A stretch of DNA of 64,000 bases, from the NCBI GenBank assembly GCA_903813345.2, contig CAIIXF020000006.1:30050024-30114023 (forward strand), in the 5' to 3' direction. The stretch comes from Owenia fusiformis (lineage: Eukaryota; Annelida; Polychaeta; Sabellida; Oweniidae). This document shows positions 23,101 through 35,100 of this stretch, piece by piece. A program made the translations under genes and the position numbers. How positions within the stretch are numbered: position 1 is the first letter of the stretch; the number at the start of each line of letters is the position of its first letter. The notes below the pieces were generated by a model. The model searched no databases. It saw only the letters and a list, made by a program, of their open reading frames with translations, and had not been told where the DNA came from.

Positions 23101-26100
23101 GTTAATTGCAAACAATAAAATCCAGACACCTCAAGTTGCATCATGGGAAAACTACAACTTAAGTTGGAGGGAAATTCAAATAAAAGAATCTGATTGGCTG
23201 ATCACCGGTTGCTGGGTACTTATTATTCTAATTTATTCCACTTCAGTCTGCTGATCCTGTAAACAACCCAGTGCATACGTGACATTCTGCATGTACACAT
23301 TTGAGTCATTAAACTCTCTGAAAGAGTCGACTGACTCCACTTACAAAATTAAACAATAAAAATAAAAAATCACTATTTTGTCACACTCCCTCCTCCCAGG
23401 ATGGATCGCCCTCGATCCAACAAGGAAGATATAACATACATGTTTCTAACTAACAATAGAGCTATAAATCTCAAAACTTGAGACTCCAAAACATGAACAA
23501 TACAACTCACGACTATATACACTAATATAACACATTATCTCTAAAACAATCAACGATCATAGTCGAAAATGCCTCTTTATGATCACACAGCATTAATCAC
23601 GAATGTCTGCTGGTGCAGACACAACACAACTGTAATCCTTCAAATATGTAGGAACATGTCTTCTCCGTGTGGGACGAGGAGGTTTCTTCTCTCTGGATGA
23701 CTGTTGGAGTTCACTCCTCTCGTGGTCGTCCATAGAGCTATCTTCACTCTTTCTGGGTAACTCTTCTCTGAAGCTTGATTTAGACTCAACAACTTTCCCC
23801 TCGTTGGCTTTCTTCCTTCTCACTTTGGGTTTTACCTTCTTTGGGGAAGGAGAGCTCAAACTCTCAGAGTCCATCTTTCTCTTTCTCAGGCTCAACGTTT
23901 CATCTTCTATTCTTTTCAAATCAGTCAAGGGTTGCTCTGGTAATGAAGCACATTCTGGTTCTTCATCAGCCGATATCCATCGGGACCAGGTAGCAGGTAG
24001 CTTGCACTCAAATGGTTTCAGAAGATTCTGGTGAACCACTTTTGGCTTCCCTGTCTTCTTCTCCTTGATTCTGTAAATCACTGGAGAGAGTCGACCCACT
24101 ATCTGGTATGGCCCTATCCATCGTGGTTGTAACTTTGGGGACTTGCCAACTCTTCTCTGCTTATTCCGTAGCCACACGGGATCCCCCAGTTGGTATACTC
24201 TCTGATCAGCAGATCTGTTATACCTACTCTTCTGCCTTTCTGTAGCTAAGTCCAGTTGTGTTCTTGCCCGCTCATGTACAACCTCCATCCTCTGCCTCAA
24301 TGATAAAGCATAGTCAGTCTCTAAGGGAGGGAGTACAGGGGTCTCAATCATCTGTTCCATAGGAGCACACATCTCTCTTCCAACCATCATCATGCTCGGA
24401 GTTTCTCCTGTGACCTCATCTATTCGCTCCAAGGTCCATTCAGGTTTCAAGGAAACTGTTAGAACGACATCATCCAGAGTATCATCTGCCTCTGTGGTAA
24501 CACACTGTCCATTACAGTGACTGCACTGTTTACAGGGAACTCTGGACATCAAGTCTGCGTTCTGATGCTTCTCACCAGGGCGGTATTCCACCTCATACTG
24601 GAACTCTTGAAGACTCTGGATCCACCGAGCCAGCTGACCCTCGGGCTCCTTAAAGTTCACAAGCCATCTAAGTGAACTGTGATCAGTCCTCAAGCGGAAA
24701 CGCACACCATAGAGGTATTGTTTAAAATACTTGGTGTAATTCACTACCGCTAACAACTCTCTCCGTGTAACACAGTAATTCCTCTCCTGTCTGTTCAACC
24801 TCTTACTGGCATAATAGAGCACTTTTTCCTCCCCGTCTTGCTCTTGAGACAGGACAGCTCCAATAGCTTCTAGGCTCGCATCGGTGTCTAGGATGTATGT
24901 ACAGCCGTTTTGTGGATAACCCATGATAGGTGCAGTTACCAAACGCTGCTTGAGTTCATCCATCGCCTTCTGGCAATCATGGGTCCAAATGAAGACTGCA
25001 TTCTTCTTCGTTAAGTCATGAAGTGGTCCAGCTATGTTGGCAAAATCTTTGATGTGACGGCGATAGTAGGATACCCCTCCCAGGAACTGACGTACCTGCT
25101 TCAATGTATTAGGAATGGGGTACTGCAGGATTTGCTCTACCTTTGTAGGATTGGGAGTAACTCCATCTCTTGAGACAATATGTCCGAGGAACTCCACTTT
25201 TCTCCGGAACAAGGAGCACTTAGAGGGCTTCAACCTGAGTCCAGCTTCTCTGAATCTCCCAAATATCTCCCGCAGGCGCTCCACAGCAACTTCAAACTTG
25301 TCTGCATATGTAATGACGTCATCTAAGTAGACTAAGGAGGTCCGGAGAGTGAGTCCATGTAGCACCTTCTCCATCAGTCTTGGGCATAGATACTCAATCT
25401 TGGCGTAGAGCCATTGGTCTATTCAGTAGTATCTGCAGTAAAAATAAATTACTGGACTCTCCCAAACCTAGTAAATGCCAAATGCTTCAAGTACTCTTTC
25501 AACTATTGACTGGATTACTATTGCTCCTTACAACGGTCAATGGTTTATTGCTTAATCTCTCACCGCATATGATTTCCTTAGTACTCATAACTGTGTTTAT
25601 TGTTTATATAAATATAATGGGCTTCCTAGTCTTAAGTATTATCAATTATGTCCAAGTTGCATGTAGTGCAACTTCATATAGTTTGCGTAATATGATATAT
25701 GTTATCACTTCATTTGTGCTTCTTATCATTGTTTTTACTCCTCAACTTTGCTATATACCCAACACCATTGAATCCTTACTTATTTTAAGTGGCGACATAG
25801 AATCACATCCTGGACCTCATAACTGGTCAACTGTAAAATTTTTGTTCTCCAACATAAATAGCATCAGTGCTCAATTTGGCGCTCGGTTTGATGCTCTTAA
25901 AACACGTATCTTAACAGAAGATTGCCAAGTTGTAGGTCTCTGTGAAGTCGGAACCTTTACCCAAGATGAAATTACCAATCGTTTTTCCATTCCTAATTTC
26001 CATCCTCCAATTTACTCGGCTAAAAATCGTGGCTTACTTATCTATATATCTGAAGAAATCCCTATTATAGCTCGACATGATTTTGTTAATGCTGAGGGAG

Positions 26101-29100
26101 ATGCCTTATTTATTGAACTTAAGCTCCACCACAAGAGCATTATATATGGAGTTTTTTACCGTTCCCCTTCCCAAGACACTCAACAGTCTAAAGCATATTT
26201 TAAAAGATTTTATGATACCTGCTCCAACATTTTGACTAATGCCAATGCTGACCTGCTTGTCATTAATGGGGATTTTAATGCTCGTAACAAAATTTGGTGG
26301 GATGCTGACAATGAAAACCTTTCTGGAAATGAGCTCAATAACCATCTCCAAAGTCTGGGTTTTTCGCAGTTAATTGACCAACCAACTCGCGTCACAAATA
26401 GAAGCCAATCCTGCATTGATCTTCTTATTACTAATCAACCAAATCTTATATCCTCTTCAAATGTTACACCTCCAATCGGAAATACTGACCACAGCACTCT
26501 AGTCTGTACCTCATTTATTGGTACAGTAAAGGAACTGCCATATTTCCGTAGAATTTGGTCATATTCCGAGGCTGATGTTCAAAATATCAACGACTCAATT
26601 AGAAATTCAAAACTTGATCAACTTATTGAAAATTCATATGATATGGACATGTTATGTGATCAATTTACTAACCAACTCTACCAAATATTTACTAATACCA
26701 TTCCAAATAAACTTATAAAGGTCCGGAGCAATGATAAACCATGGTTCAAGCCTCACATTAAAACACTAATTAATAAACGGAATCGTCTACATTTCAAATA
26801 CCGCCACAACAACAATCAAGAACGCTATCAAAAGTACATTGACCAGTGTGATATTGTTAACGAGGAAATAACAAAGGCCAAACTTGAGTATGAATCACAC
26901 ATGTATGAGAAATTAAACTCCCTTAAATATGGCAGCAAGTCTTACTGGTCGGTCATATCTAAATTTTTATTCAAAACTAAAGTTGTTAGGATTCCTATTT
27001 TGACCAACCAAAACGGCTCTTCTATACTCACCAGCACAGAAAAGGCTAATTTATTTCTTGACCATTTCATCAAAAATTTTCATTCTGATCATAACGTAGA
27101 TACAGACAGTGTTCAATTTGACCTTAGAACTGATTCTTTTTTAAATATCCTTTCAACAAATGACAGAGAGATTTATGAAATTCTTTTATCACTCGATGTT
27201 AGCAAAGCTTTAGGTCCTGACAAACTAAGTAATAAAATGCTCAAGTTAGCAGCTCCATCTTTATCAAAATTATTTTCAAAATTTCTCAATAAGATGTTTG
27301 AAATGAGAAAATTTCCTAATTCCTGGAAACTTGGGAATATTATCCCATGCCATAAAAAAAGTGACAAAAATCTTGTTTCTAATTACCGTCCAATAACTCT
27401 ATTAAGCTGCCTTTCAAAGGTAGCCGAGAGAGTTATTTTTAAAAGGATGTTTGACCATTTGCTAACAAACAATCTTCTATTTAATTTTCAAAGTGGATTT
27501 CTCCCAGGTCACTGTACACAACACCAACTACTAAGTATTCTTGATTTCTTAACTTCTAATATGGATAATGGTAATGATGTTCGTGCAGTCTTTCTTGATA
27601 TATCGGCCGCCTTCGATACTTTACCCCATAAGCTATTACTTAAGAAGCTACATGCATACGGTTTTGGTCCAAATATAATGCTACTTATTGAATCTTATCT
27701 TACCAATCGAAAAGTAAGAGTGCTTATTGACGGTCACGAATCTCCATGGTCAGCCAGCGACTATATCAATTCGGGAGTTCCCCAGGGGTCCATCTTAGGA
27801 CCTCTGCTATTCTTAGTTTACATAAACGATTTACCTGATGATATTTTAAGCAAGTGTTTTCTGTATGCAGATGACACTTCTCTTTATCAGCCCTTCAGCC
27901 ATGATAATATGCCTGAATGTATAAACACCCTCCAATCTGATCTAAATTCTATAAACAATTGGTCTGATAAATGGCAATTAAAATTCAAACCCTCTAAAAG
28001 TGATGATCTGACATTTAGTAGTCCAAAAAAGAATGAAATAATAACCCCTGACCTAAAATTGGGAACTGAATCCATACCTAGGTGTGCTTCGCATAAACAC
28101 CTTGGCTTTATCCTTGACTCTAAATTATCTTTCAATTTCCACATTACTCATCTTGCAAAGAAAATTGATAAGCTTTTAAATCCACTTAAAGCATTAAGTA
28201 AAAAACTTAGTGGAAACCATCTAAATCTTATGTTCAAATCTTTTATCTTACCACATTTTGATTTCTGCGACATCCTCTATGGATGTGCAGATATTTCCAA
28301 ATTAAAACGCATTGACCAACTCTACTACAAGGCAGCTCTGATTTGTAGTGGAACTATTCATGGGTCATCTTCTGAAAAGGTGCTCAATATTCTAAATTGG
28401 CCTAAACTAGAGATGAGGAGGAAGTTTCATCGACTTACCCTCATGTTCAATGTCCAAAATCAGAAAGTTCCTTCATATGTTCAAAACATATTTGATAAAT
28501 ATAAGAGACAACAACCTCCTCTCTATTTGAGAAATCCAACTGAATTTGTCTTGCCCACTAAAAGATCTGTGATATTAAAGAAAACATGCATTTTTACTGC
28601 TATCTCAGAATGGAACAAACTACCCCAACAACTCCAAGAGATAGACAATTTAAGTACTTTCAAATCTAAATTGACTCTTCTCATTTATCCAGAACCTATC
28701 ATATCATCTACCTCATTGCATTTACCTAGACCAGAGGAAATCAGTCTTAATAGGACTAGAGTCGACTTGATTTTTCAATCTCATTTTCATGCCCACAACT
28801 TTACTCTAGCTGATACACCAAAATGTAAGTGTGGATTCAAAAGTGAAACATCCAAGCATGTCATCTTTAACTGCAGACTCCGTAGGACCCTCCTAACTGA
28901 CTTCGAAATTAAACTAAATAACCTTGAAATCCAATATAAAAAGAATTTTAAGACCCAACAAGAGAAATCGAATTTCTTTCTTTTTGGCAGCTCAAAACTT
29001 AACTACGCTACAAACATAACTGTTCTTGAAACTAGTGCCTCTTTTCTCCAGAAGTGTGTAAGTGTCTGAGTGTTAGCAGCAATTATCAAACCTTCTATGC

Positions 29101-32100
29101 TTAATTTATTCACCAATTTGCTTCACCAATTGGATTGTTTTTTGAAATAAAATTTTATAATTAACCCTGCGACTTATAATGTTAAACAAAGTCGCCTTTT
29201 TGGAAATTTTCTTTTTACATATATTATTGTTTTAAATAAAACATGATAAATAAAAAAAAAAAAAAAAAAAATCAGTCTTGAAAATGTAGAGGGAGCTCCT
29301 GTCAACCCAAATGGCATCACAACCCATTGATACTGCCCTCCTCGCACGGAGAATGCAGTCTTCTCCCTATCAGCTGGGTCCACCTCCAGTTGCCAATAAC
29401 CAGAACAGAGATCCAGACTGGAGAAATAATCACAGGCTCCCATCAAATCAAGTGTCTCTGCTATGTTTGGTATCGGAAAGGCATCCTTCTTGGTTACACT
29501 GTTCAATTTCCGATAGTCGACACATAGGCGCCATGTCCCATCTTTCTTCTTAACAAGAACAATGGGGGAAGACCATGGACTCTGGCTATCTTCAATCACG
29601 CCTCTCTTAAGAAGGTCTTGTACTTGGGAGTCAACTTCCTCCTGGCGTCCTGGGGCTAATCTCCTATAGGACTGCTTTATTGGCTGAGCATCTCCAGTTG
29701 GTATACGGTGACACGCCCAGGTTGTTCTTCCCAAGTCTCCGTCAGAAGCAGCAAACACATCTTGGTAAGAGTAAAGAAGTCTCTTCACTGCTTCTTTCTG
29801 ATGTTTCTTCAACCCTTCAGTGCTTCTCTTCATCAAATCTTGTAAATATTCTGGGAGCTTTATCTCCTGATGAGCATCTGGTGCTCCACTTTCAAGAGCT
29901 GCTCCTCCCATCCCATCTTCAGTTTTCACATCCAGTATACATTGTTCATCTTCCATTACTCTACTGGGTAAAGGGTGGTCTAGAGACTCATCTCTCCACG
30001 TAACCTGGTTTACTCCTCTTGTCTGCTCTGGCATGGTATACACTCCAGCTATGGAAGATGTAAAATGGCCTATCAGTCGTCCTTCTCCAACATATAAGGG
30101 AAGTGGTGAGTTATTCCATACTTCGGCAGAACTCAGGCCATTCTCTGTATGAATCAAACCACTCACCAATTCCAAATCTTGTGTAGTCCATTTAGGAGCT
30201 TGTTCCAGCACTCCATCTAGGTTAGAGTCTTCTGCTCCTTCTACTCTCAATTTCACCATTTGTTTGGAGAATGGGGGCACTTCTACCCCTTCTGCTACAG
30301 TGCAAACAAGATAATCCTCTCTCCCACAAACAAGCACAGTTGGGTTACAGCTATCCTCCCTCTCGGTATCTGGAGTCGAGACTGCAGGCTCCTGGATAAC
30401 TGTCTCAGGTGCCATGTGAGAAACTCCTGCAGCTCTTCTGGAGTCAAACAGTTTCCCTAGTCCAGGCAGGCATGTTGGCTCGTCATCATCTTCTACATCA
30501 GTCTCAGGAACACACGTTATCTCGTCTTCGTCAGAATCAATCGGGATCACCTCTTTTTCAAGGTCTCCTTGTTTCTCACTTGATTCCTGGGGAGGAGTTG
30601 GTGAACTTCCTAGCCTCCTAATACTGGATGAGGATGTCTCTCCCAACAGAGAGCTACTGCAACTCGGGACTTCTTCTTGAGTCTTTGCTTCTGATGAGTC
30701 CTCCGGTTCTTGGAAGTTCATTTGCAGGGAACCATATTGGATGTTGGCTTTACTAGCCATAAGATAATCTGTCCCCAAAATCCCATCCTGGCCAATCTCT
30801 GCAATTGTGATGTCGAGGGGAGTGATTCTTCCATCCAAATCTACTTCCAGGTTACATGATCCATATGATGCTAGTGGAGAGCCATCTGCTTGAAGCAACA
30901 CATCTTTCGCTGATTTCAACTTTGGTCTATCTCTGTAGTAAATCCGATTGAAGCTATGCAAACTCATGAGAGAAACCACAGCTCCGGTATCTATCAAGAA
31001 TTCCATAGTCACTCCACATATTTTCACCATGGCCACTACCTTTCCAACATTATCTGCTCTCTCGGGGTTTGTGACTTCTTGACCACTTCGATCGAGGAAA
31101 TGAACTGGGTTGACTGTTGAGCTACTATTATCCCTCTCTCTTTTTTTCTTGGGTCTCCGGCACTCAACTGCCATGTGTCCTGCCTCAGAGCAGTTAAAGC
31201 AGATAATCAAGGGACATCTCTTCACTGTATGCCCTTCTGCTCCACATTTCCTACAGATGAAGGGTTCTCTCTTCTCTTTGGAGGTCTTTGCAGCGCCCAC
31301 AATCTCTTTCTTCATTCCCTCCTGGGACTCCTTCATCCCCTTGATTTCTTGATATATTCCTTCCATTAACTTAAGGAGTTTGTCTTCTTGAGAGTCATTC
31401 GTCACAGCTGCAATGTGGTGATCCCGCTGTCTTGGCTTCAGGCCTTTCCGGATTCGCTCTGACTCCAAGTATGCCTCCTCCTTCTGAGCCTCTTCTATGG
31501 CCTGGTCAAGAGACTTGGGGTCTCTCCGATGGACAGCTGCTCGCACCTCATCATCTGTTATGGCATTCTCATAACATTTCCTCGCCAACCTATCCTGAGA
31601 AGAGCGAGGCATCTCGGGATATGCAAGAGCAGCTAGTCTCCTTATGCTCTGGCCAAGACTCTGTAAGGACTCCTTGGGCTTCCTCGTCCTGGTGTTAAGT
31701 TCAGCTTCATACATTGAAGCTTTTTCACCTGGTCCAAATCTTTTAGTTAGTGCTTCGATCAGCTCATCATAGGAGTGGCCTTGCTCCAGCTCTTGCACTA
31801 TCTGCTGGGCATCTCCTCTCAACTGGTTTGTCAACTGTTGCCGCTTCTCCTCATCACTCCATCCATTACTGTCAATGCAGTTCTGGAAATACACCTTGTA
31901 ATCGAGCCATGGTGTCTTCCCATCAAACAACTGGTTAGGCTTTATCTTGGTCTTTTTCTCAAAGTTCGATGAGCCCAGTGCTTTCACCAGCTGCTCAGTG
32001 TTGGCCTTACACATATTCACGACCTGTTCTGTATTTGACTTACACATCTCCATAGCCTCTCCAGCAATCTGTAATGTTCTATTAATCTCTTCAGTTGCAG

Positions 32101-35100
32101 TGTCTCGAGACTTCCAAGCCAGTTTACCAGGCACCTCTTCCGATGTATTAGGCACTGCGATATTTGGAGCTGGTCTCTTTGTGGGCGTGCCCATTGGTTG
32201 AGTTCCAGATCTCTCTGCAGGTGTGAAACCTCGATCCTGCCTTCTCAAACTCCATGGTTTGAGCTCTGGGATTTCCTCCATGGGAACCTCACGAGAATTA
32301 GTCACAGGAAAACTCCTAAACACTCTTTGACTCATCTCTTGGTCATAAACAGGCATGGGGCGAGAGGAGGGCTGCTGTAGATTCTCTACCCACTCTGCAG
32401 TGTCTGATACCTTGTACTTCTCTGGGATCTTCATCTCTAGAAAAGGAGCTTGACTCCTTGGATCCTCAGCTTCTGCCCACTGGTTTTGCTGCAAGATTTC
32501 TCTATGTGGTATCTCTTGTTGAAGTGGAGGGGGCCTTTCCTCTCTCCGGGGCTGCATAGGTCCTTGTGAGCGAGTTGGACTCCTCTTGGCTGCAGGCCTT
32601 AGTAACTTGTCCTCCCATCTGGCCATAGATGATTGAGGATTCTCTTCTCGAGTAATTAAACTCAACCTCCTTGAAGTCTCTCCCAGCAGTTTCTCAGGAG
32701 CACCTTCACTCAACATGTCTGCCTCAGTCTCTTTCTCCCTCAAGTCTGTGTGACTCTTCATCGACCTTCTACGTGGAGTTGAGCATCGAGAGGAAGCAAT
32801 TGAAGGTACTAAGTTCACCAGTGTTTCATGTAATTGTCTCATCTCGAGTTTCATCTCTTCCTGGCCTTGACTCATTTTGAGCTTCATCTCATCTTGGCCT
32901 TGACTCATTTTGAGCTTCATCTCATCTTGGGCTTGGAGACTCTGACCCAGACCACCTTTAATACCCAGGACATCCTGCCTCAGGGACTCCACATCTTGTC
33001 CCACTTTTGAAAGTTCCAGCTGCGTCTTCTTTAGAGAATCATCTCTTGATGTGGGCTTCTTGGCCATTCCATGATCACTTTTGATCTCTGTGGAAGTAAC
33101 AGGGAAGGGCTGGTCCTGTCTGCCTAGTACTCCAGGAGTACGAAACTTGGAGGGAGTGAACTCACTCTGCATCCTGGACTGCATCCTGGACTCTGACCAA
33201 TACCCAGTACTGTCTTGGGTCACTCTCTGCCCTGGTCTCTGTTCAGGTACATGCAAATATCTCTCTGTACCACCCATGGCACCATACTTCTCTGGATTCA
33301 GACCCGAGTCCCTTGACTCCAACGGAAGAGTGTCTTGGGCCTCCAGCTCCAGGTTTCTGGGGCCACCTTTAAAAACCACCGTGTCGTCTGGCTCCGGTGT
33401 CCTCCTGAGTGTCCTCCCCTTTGGGATACCCATTGGATCATCAATTGAGCCGCCGTGGTGAGAAGTTCTTGGACTTCTCCCTGCCTCTGACATCTCCATG
33501 CTTCTCTCCATCTCTAGGAACAGTGAAAAATCCCACCGCTGCCACCAATGTCGCGCGCCAGACTCCCGCCGAGTACCCGTACTCCCTCGGAGAAGGTCTG
33601 GTGGCGATGATAAGGGATTCGGAGGTGTTTATCACGGGCGCCGAGCTGGTTTGGTGCTTCAGCTGTCACTGAGCTAGGAGATGGAAAACACAATGTAAAA
33701 AACAATCAATTACGGGATTTTAACAATCTATTCAACACTATAATTACTATAACAATCAATTTCAAAATGTCCTCAAATGCCTTTATGGCTAGTAATACAA
33801 ATACAAATGTCTCTATGTATAAGTATGAGTTCAAAACACTCTGGCTCTGAGTTCGTCCGTCTCTACTCTACTTTGCCATACTCTGCTTTCTGCTCTGCTT
33901 GTCTGCTCTGCTCTCTGATATACTCGGCTCTGCTCTCTGCTATGCTCTGCTCTCTGCAATACTCTGCTTGTCTACTCTGCTCTGCTCTGCTTGAAAAGAG
34001 CTCTCCCTCTTGAGCTATCTCGTCTTTGGGAAGGAGCCCTGGCTCCGGAAGTAACCTCTGCTTCGGGAGTCGCCTTGTCACGGGAGTAACCACCCTTAAA
34101 CTCTCCTCAAAAGAGTGCTTTCACTCTTTGAGCTACACTGTCTCTTGGAAGGGGTTCAGGCTCCGAGAGTAACCTCTGCTCTTGGAGTCACCACTTCTCA
34201 GGATATACTCTCTACAACCTCTGCTCAATTCACTATTGAGCTACACTGTCTCTTGGAAGGGGTCCAGGCTCCGGAAGTATCCTCTGCTCTTGGAGTCGTC
34301 ACTTCTCAGGAGAAACCTCTGCTCTCCAACGAGATCCACACACTGGGAGTACCTCAGCCCCGGGAATCGCCTCGTCTCAGGAGTAACCTCTACTCTTGAA
34401 CGAGATCCACACACTGCTAGTACCTCAGCCCCGGGAATCGCCTCGTCTCAGGAGTAACTTCTACTCAAAGAGTGCTCTCACTCAATGAGCTATACTGTAT
34501 CCAAAGAGTAACTTCTACTCAAAGAGTGCTCTCACTCAATGAGCTACACTGTCTCCAAAGAGTAACCTCTGCTCTCGGAGTCACCGCTTCGCGGGAGCCA
34601 CCTCACTACAACCTCTGTAGAGAATAACAACTCTAGAATGTCGATCAAAGGATGAGATTAGACAGAGCTGTTATCTCTCGCCTTGGAGCACCTCAGTTCT
34701 GGTAATGTAACCTTGGCTCCGATGAGAGTAAACCTTCCTCAACATACAACCCTGGGTGAGAGTCAGATCGCCTCGACAAAGTAGGAGCATTTATAGCTTG
34801 GAGGGGTAATGACTAGGAGCCACCAATACTCAGAGCAGAATGACTCACGAATATCGATCAAAGAAATGAGATTAGACAGAGCCAAATCTACTCAGAGAAT
34901 CTGGAGCTCAAAACTTCTCAAAATGACGTCACTTCCTTCAAAATCAAAGATGGCCGACCGCCGGGAATTGTGGGAACAAGAAAGCAAGATGGCGGACAGC
35001 TAATTACCCATTTTATGCCAACCACAATCAAGAAAATGGCTAACTCACCAAAAACACTGGCTGTTGTCTTGTATTTTCTTCAATAGTCGCACCAAATACA

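Larger units (their letters stand above)
25383..29270 (+). mobile_element. CR1-type non-LTR retrotransposon (LINE) inside the Gypsy RT
   Basis: A 3.9-kb element in plus orientation ends in a ~20-nt poly(A) run (about 29252-29270) and is flanked by the 10-bp duplication ATCAGTCTTG. It has one long intact frame (endonuclease-RT) after about 100 nt of leader, and a 3' UTR with AATAAA signals. The intact frame and perfect duplication indicate a recent insertion, necessarily younger than the Gypsy insertion that hosts it. The short leader may mean 5' truncation; no separate ORF1 is present. Confidence 0.85.

Noticed and set aside
25380-25481. Start of the LINE protein at 25380
   Set aside because: The codon there is TTG lying in the target duplication; the first ATG in frame is 25482.
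29174-29270. C-terminal poly-Phe extension of the gag-pol frame
   Set aside because: The Phe run is the LINE poly(A) read in reverse, followed by LINE 3' UTR; not Gypsy protein.
29663-33461. Plus-strand frames opposite gag-pol (for example 33081-33461)
   Set aside because: They are antisense shadows of the long minus-strand frame and lack domains.
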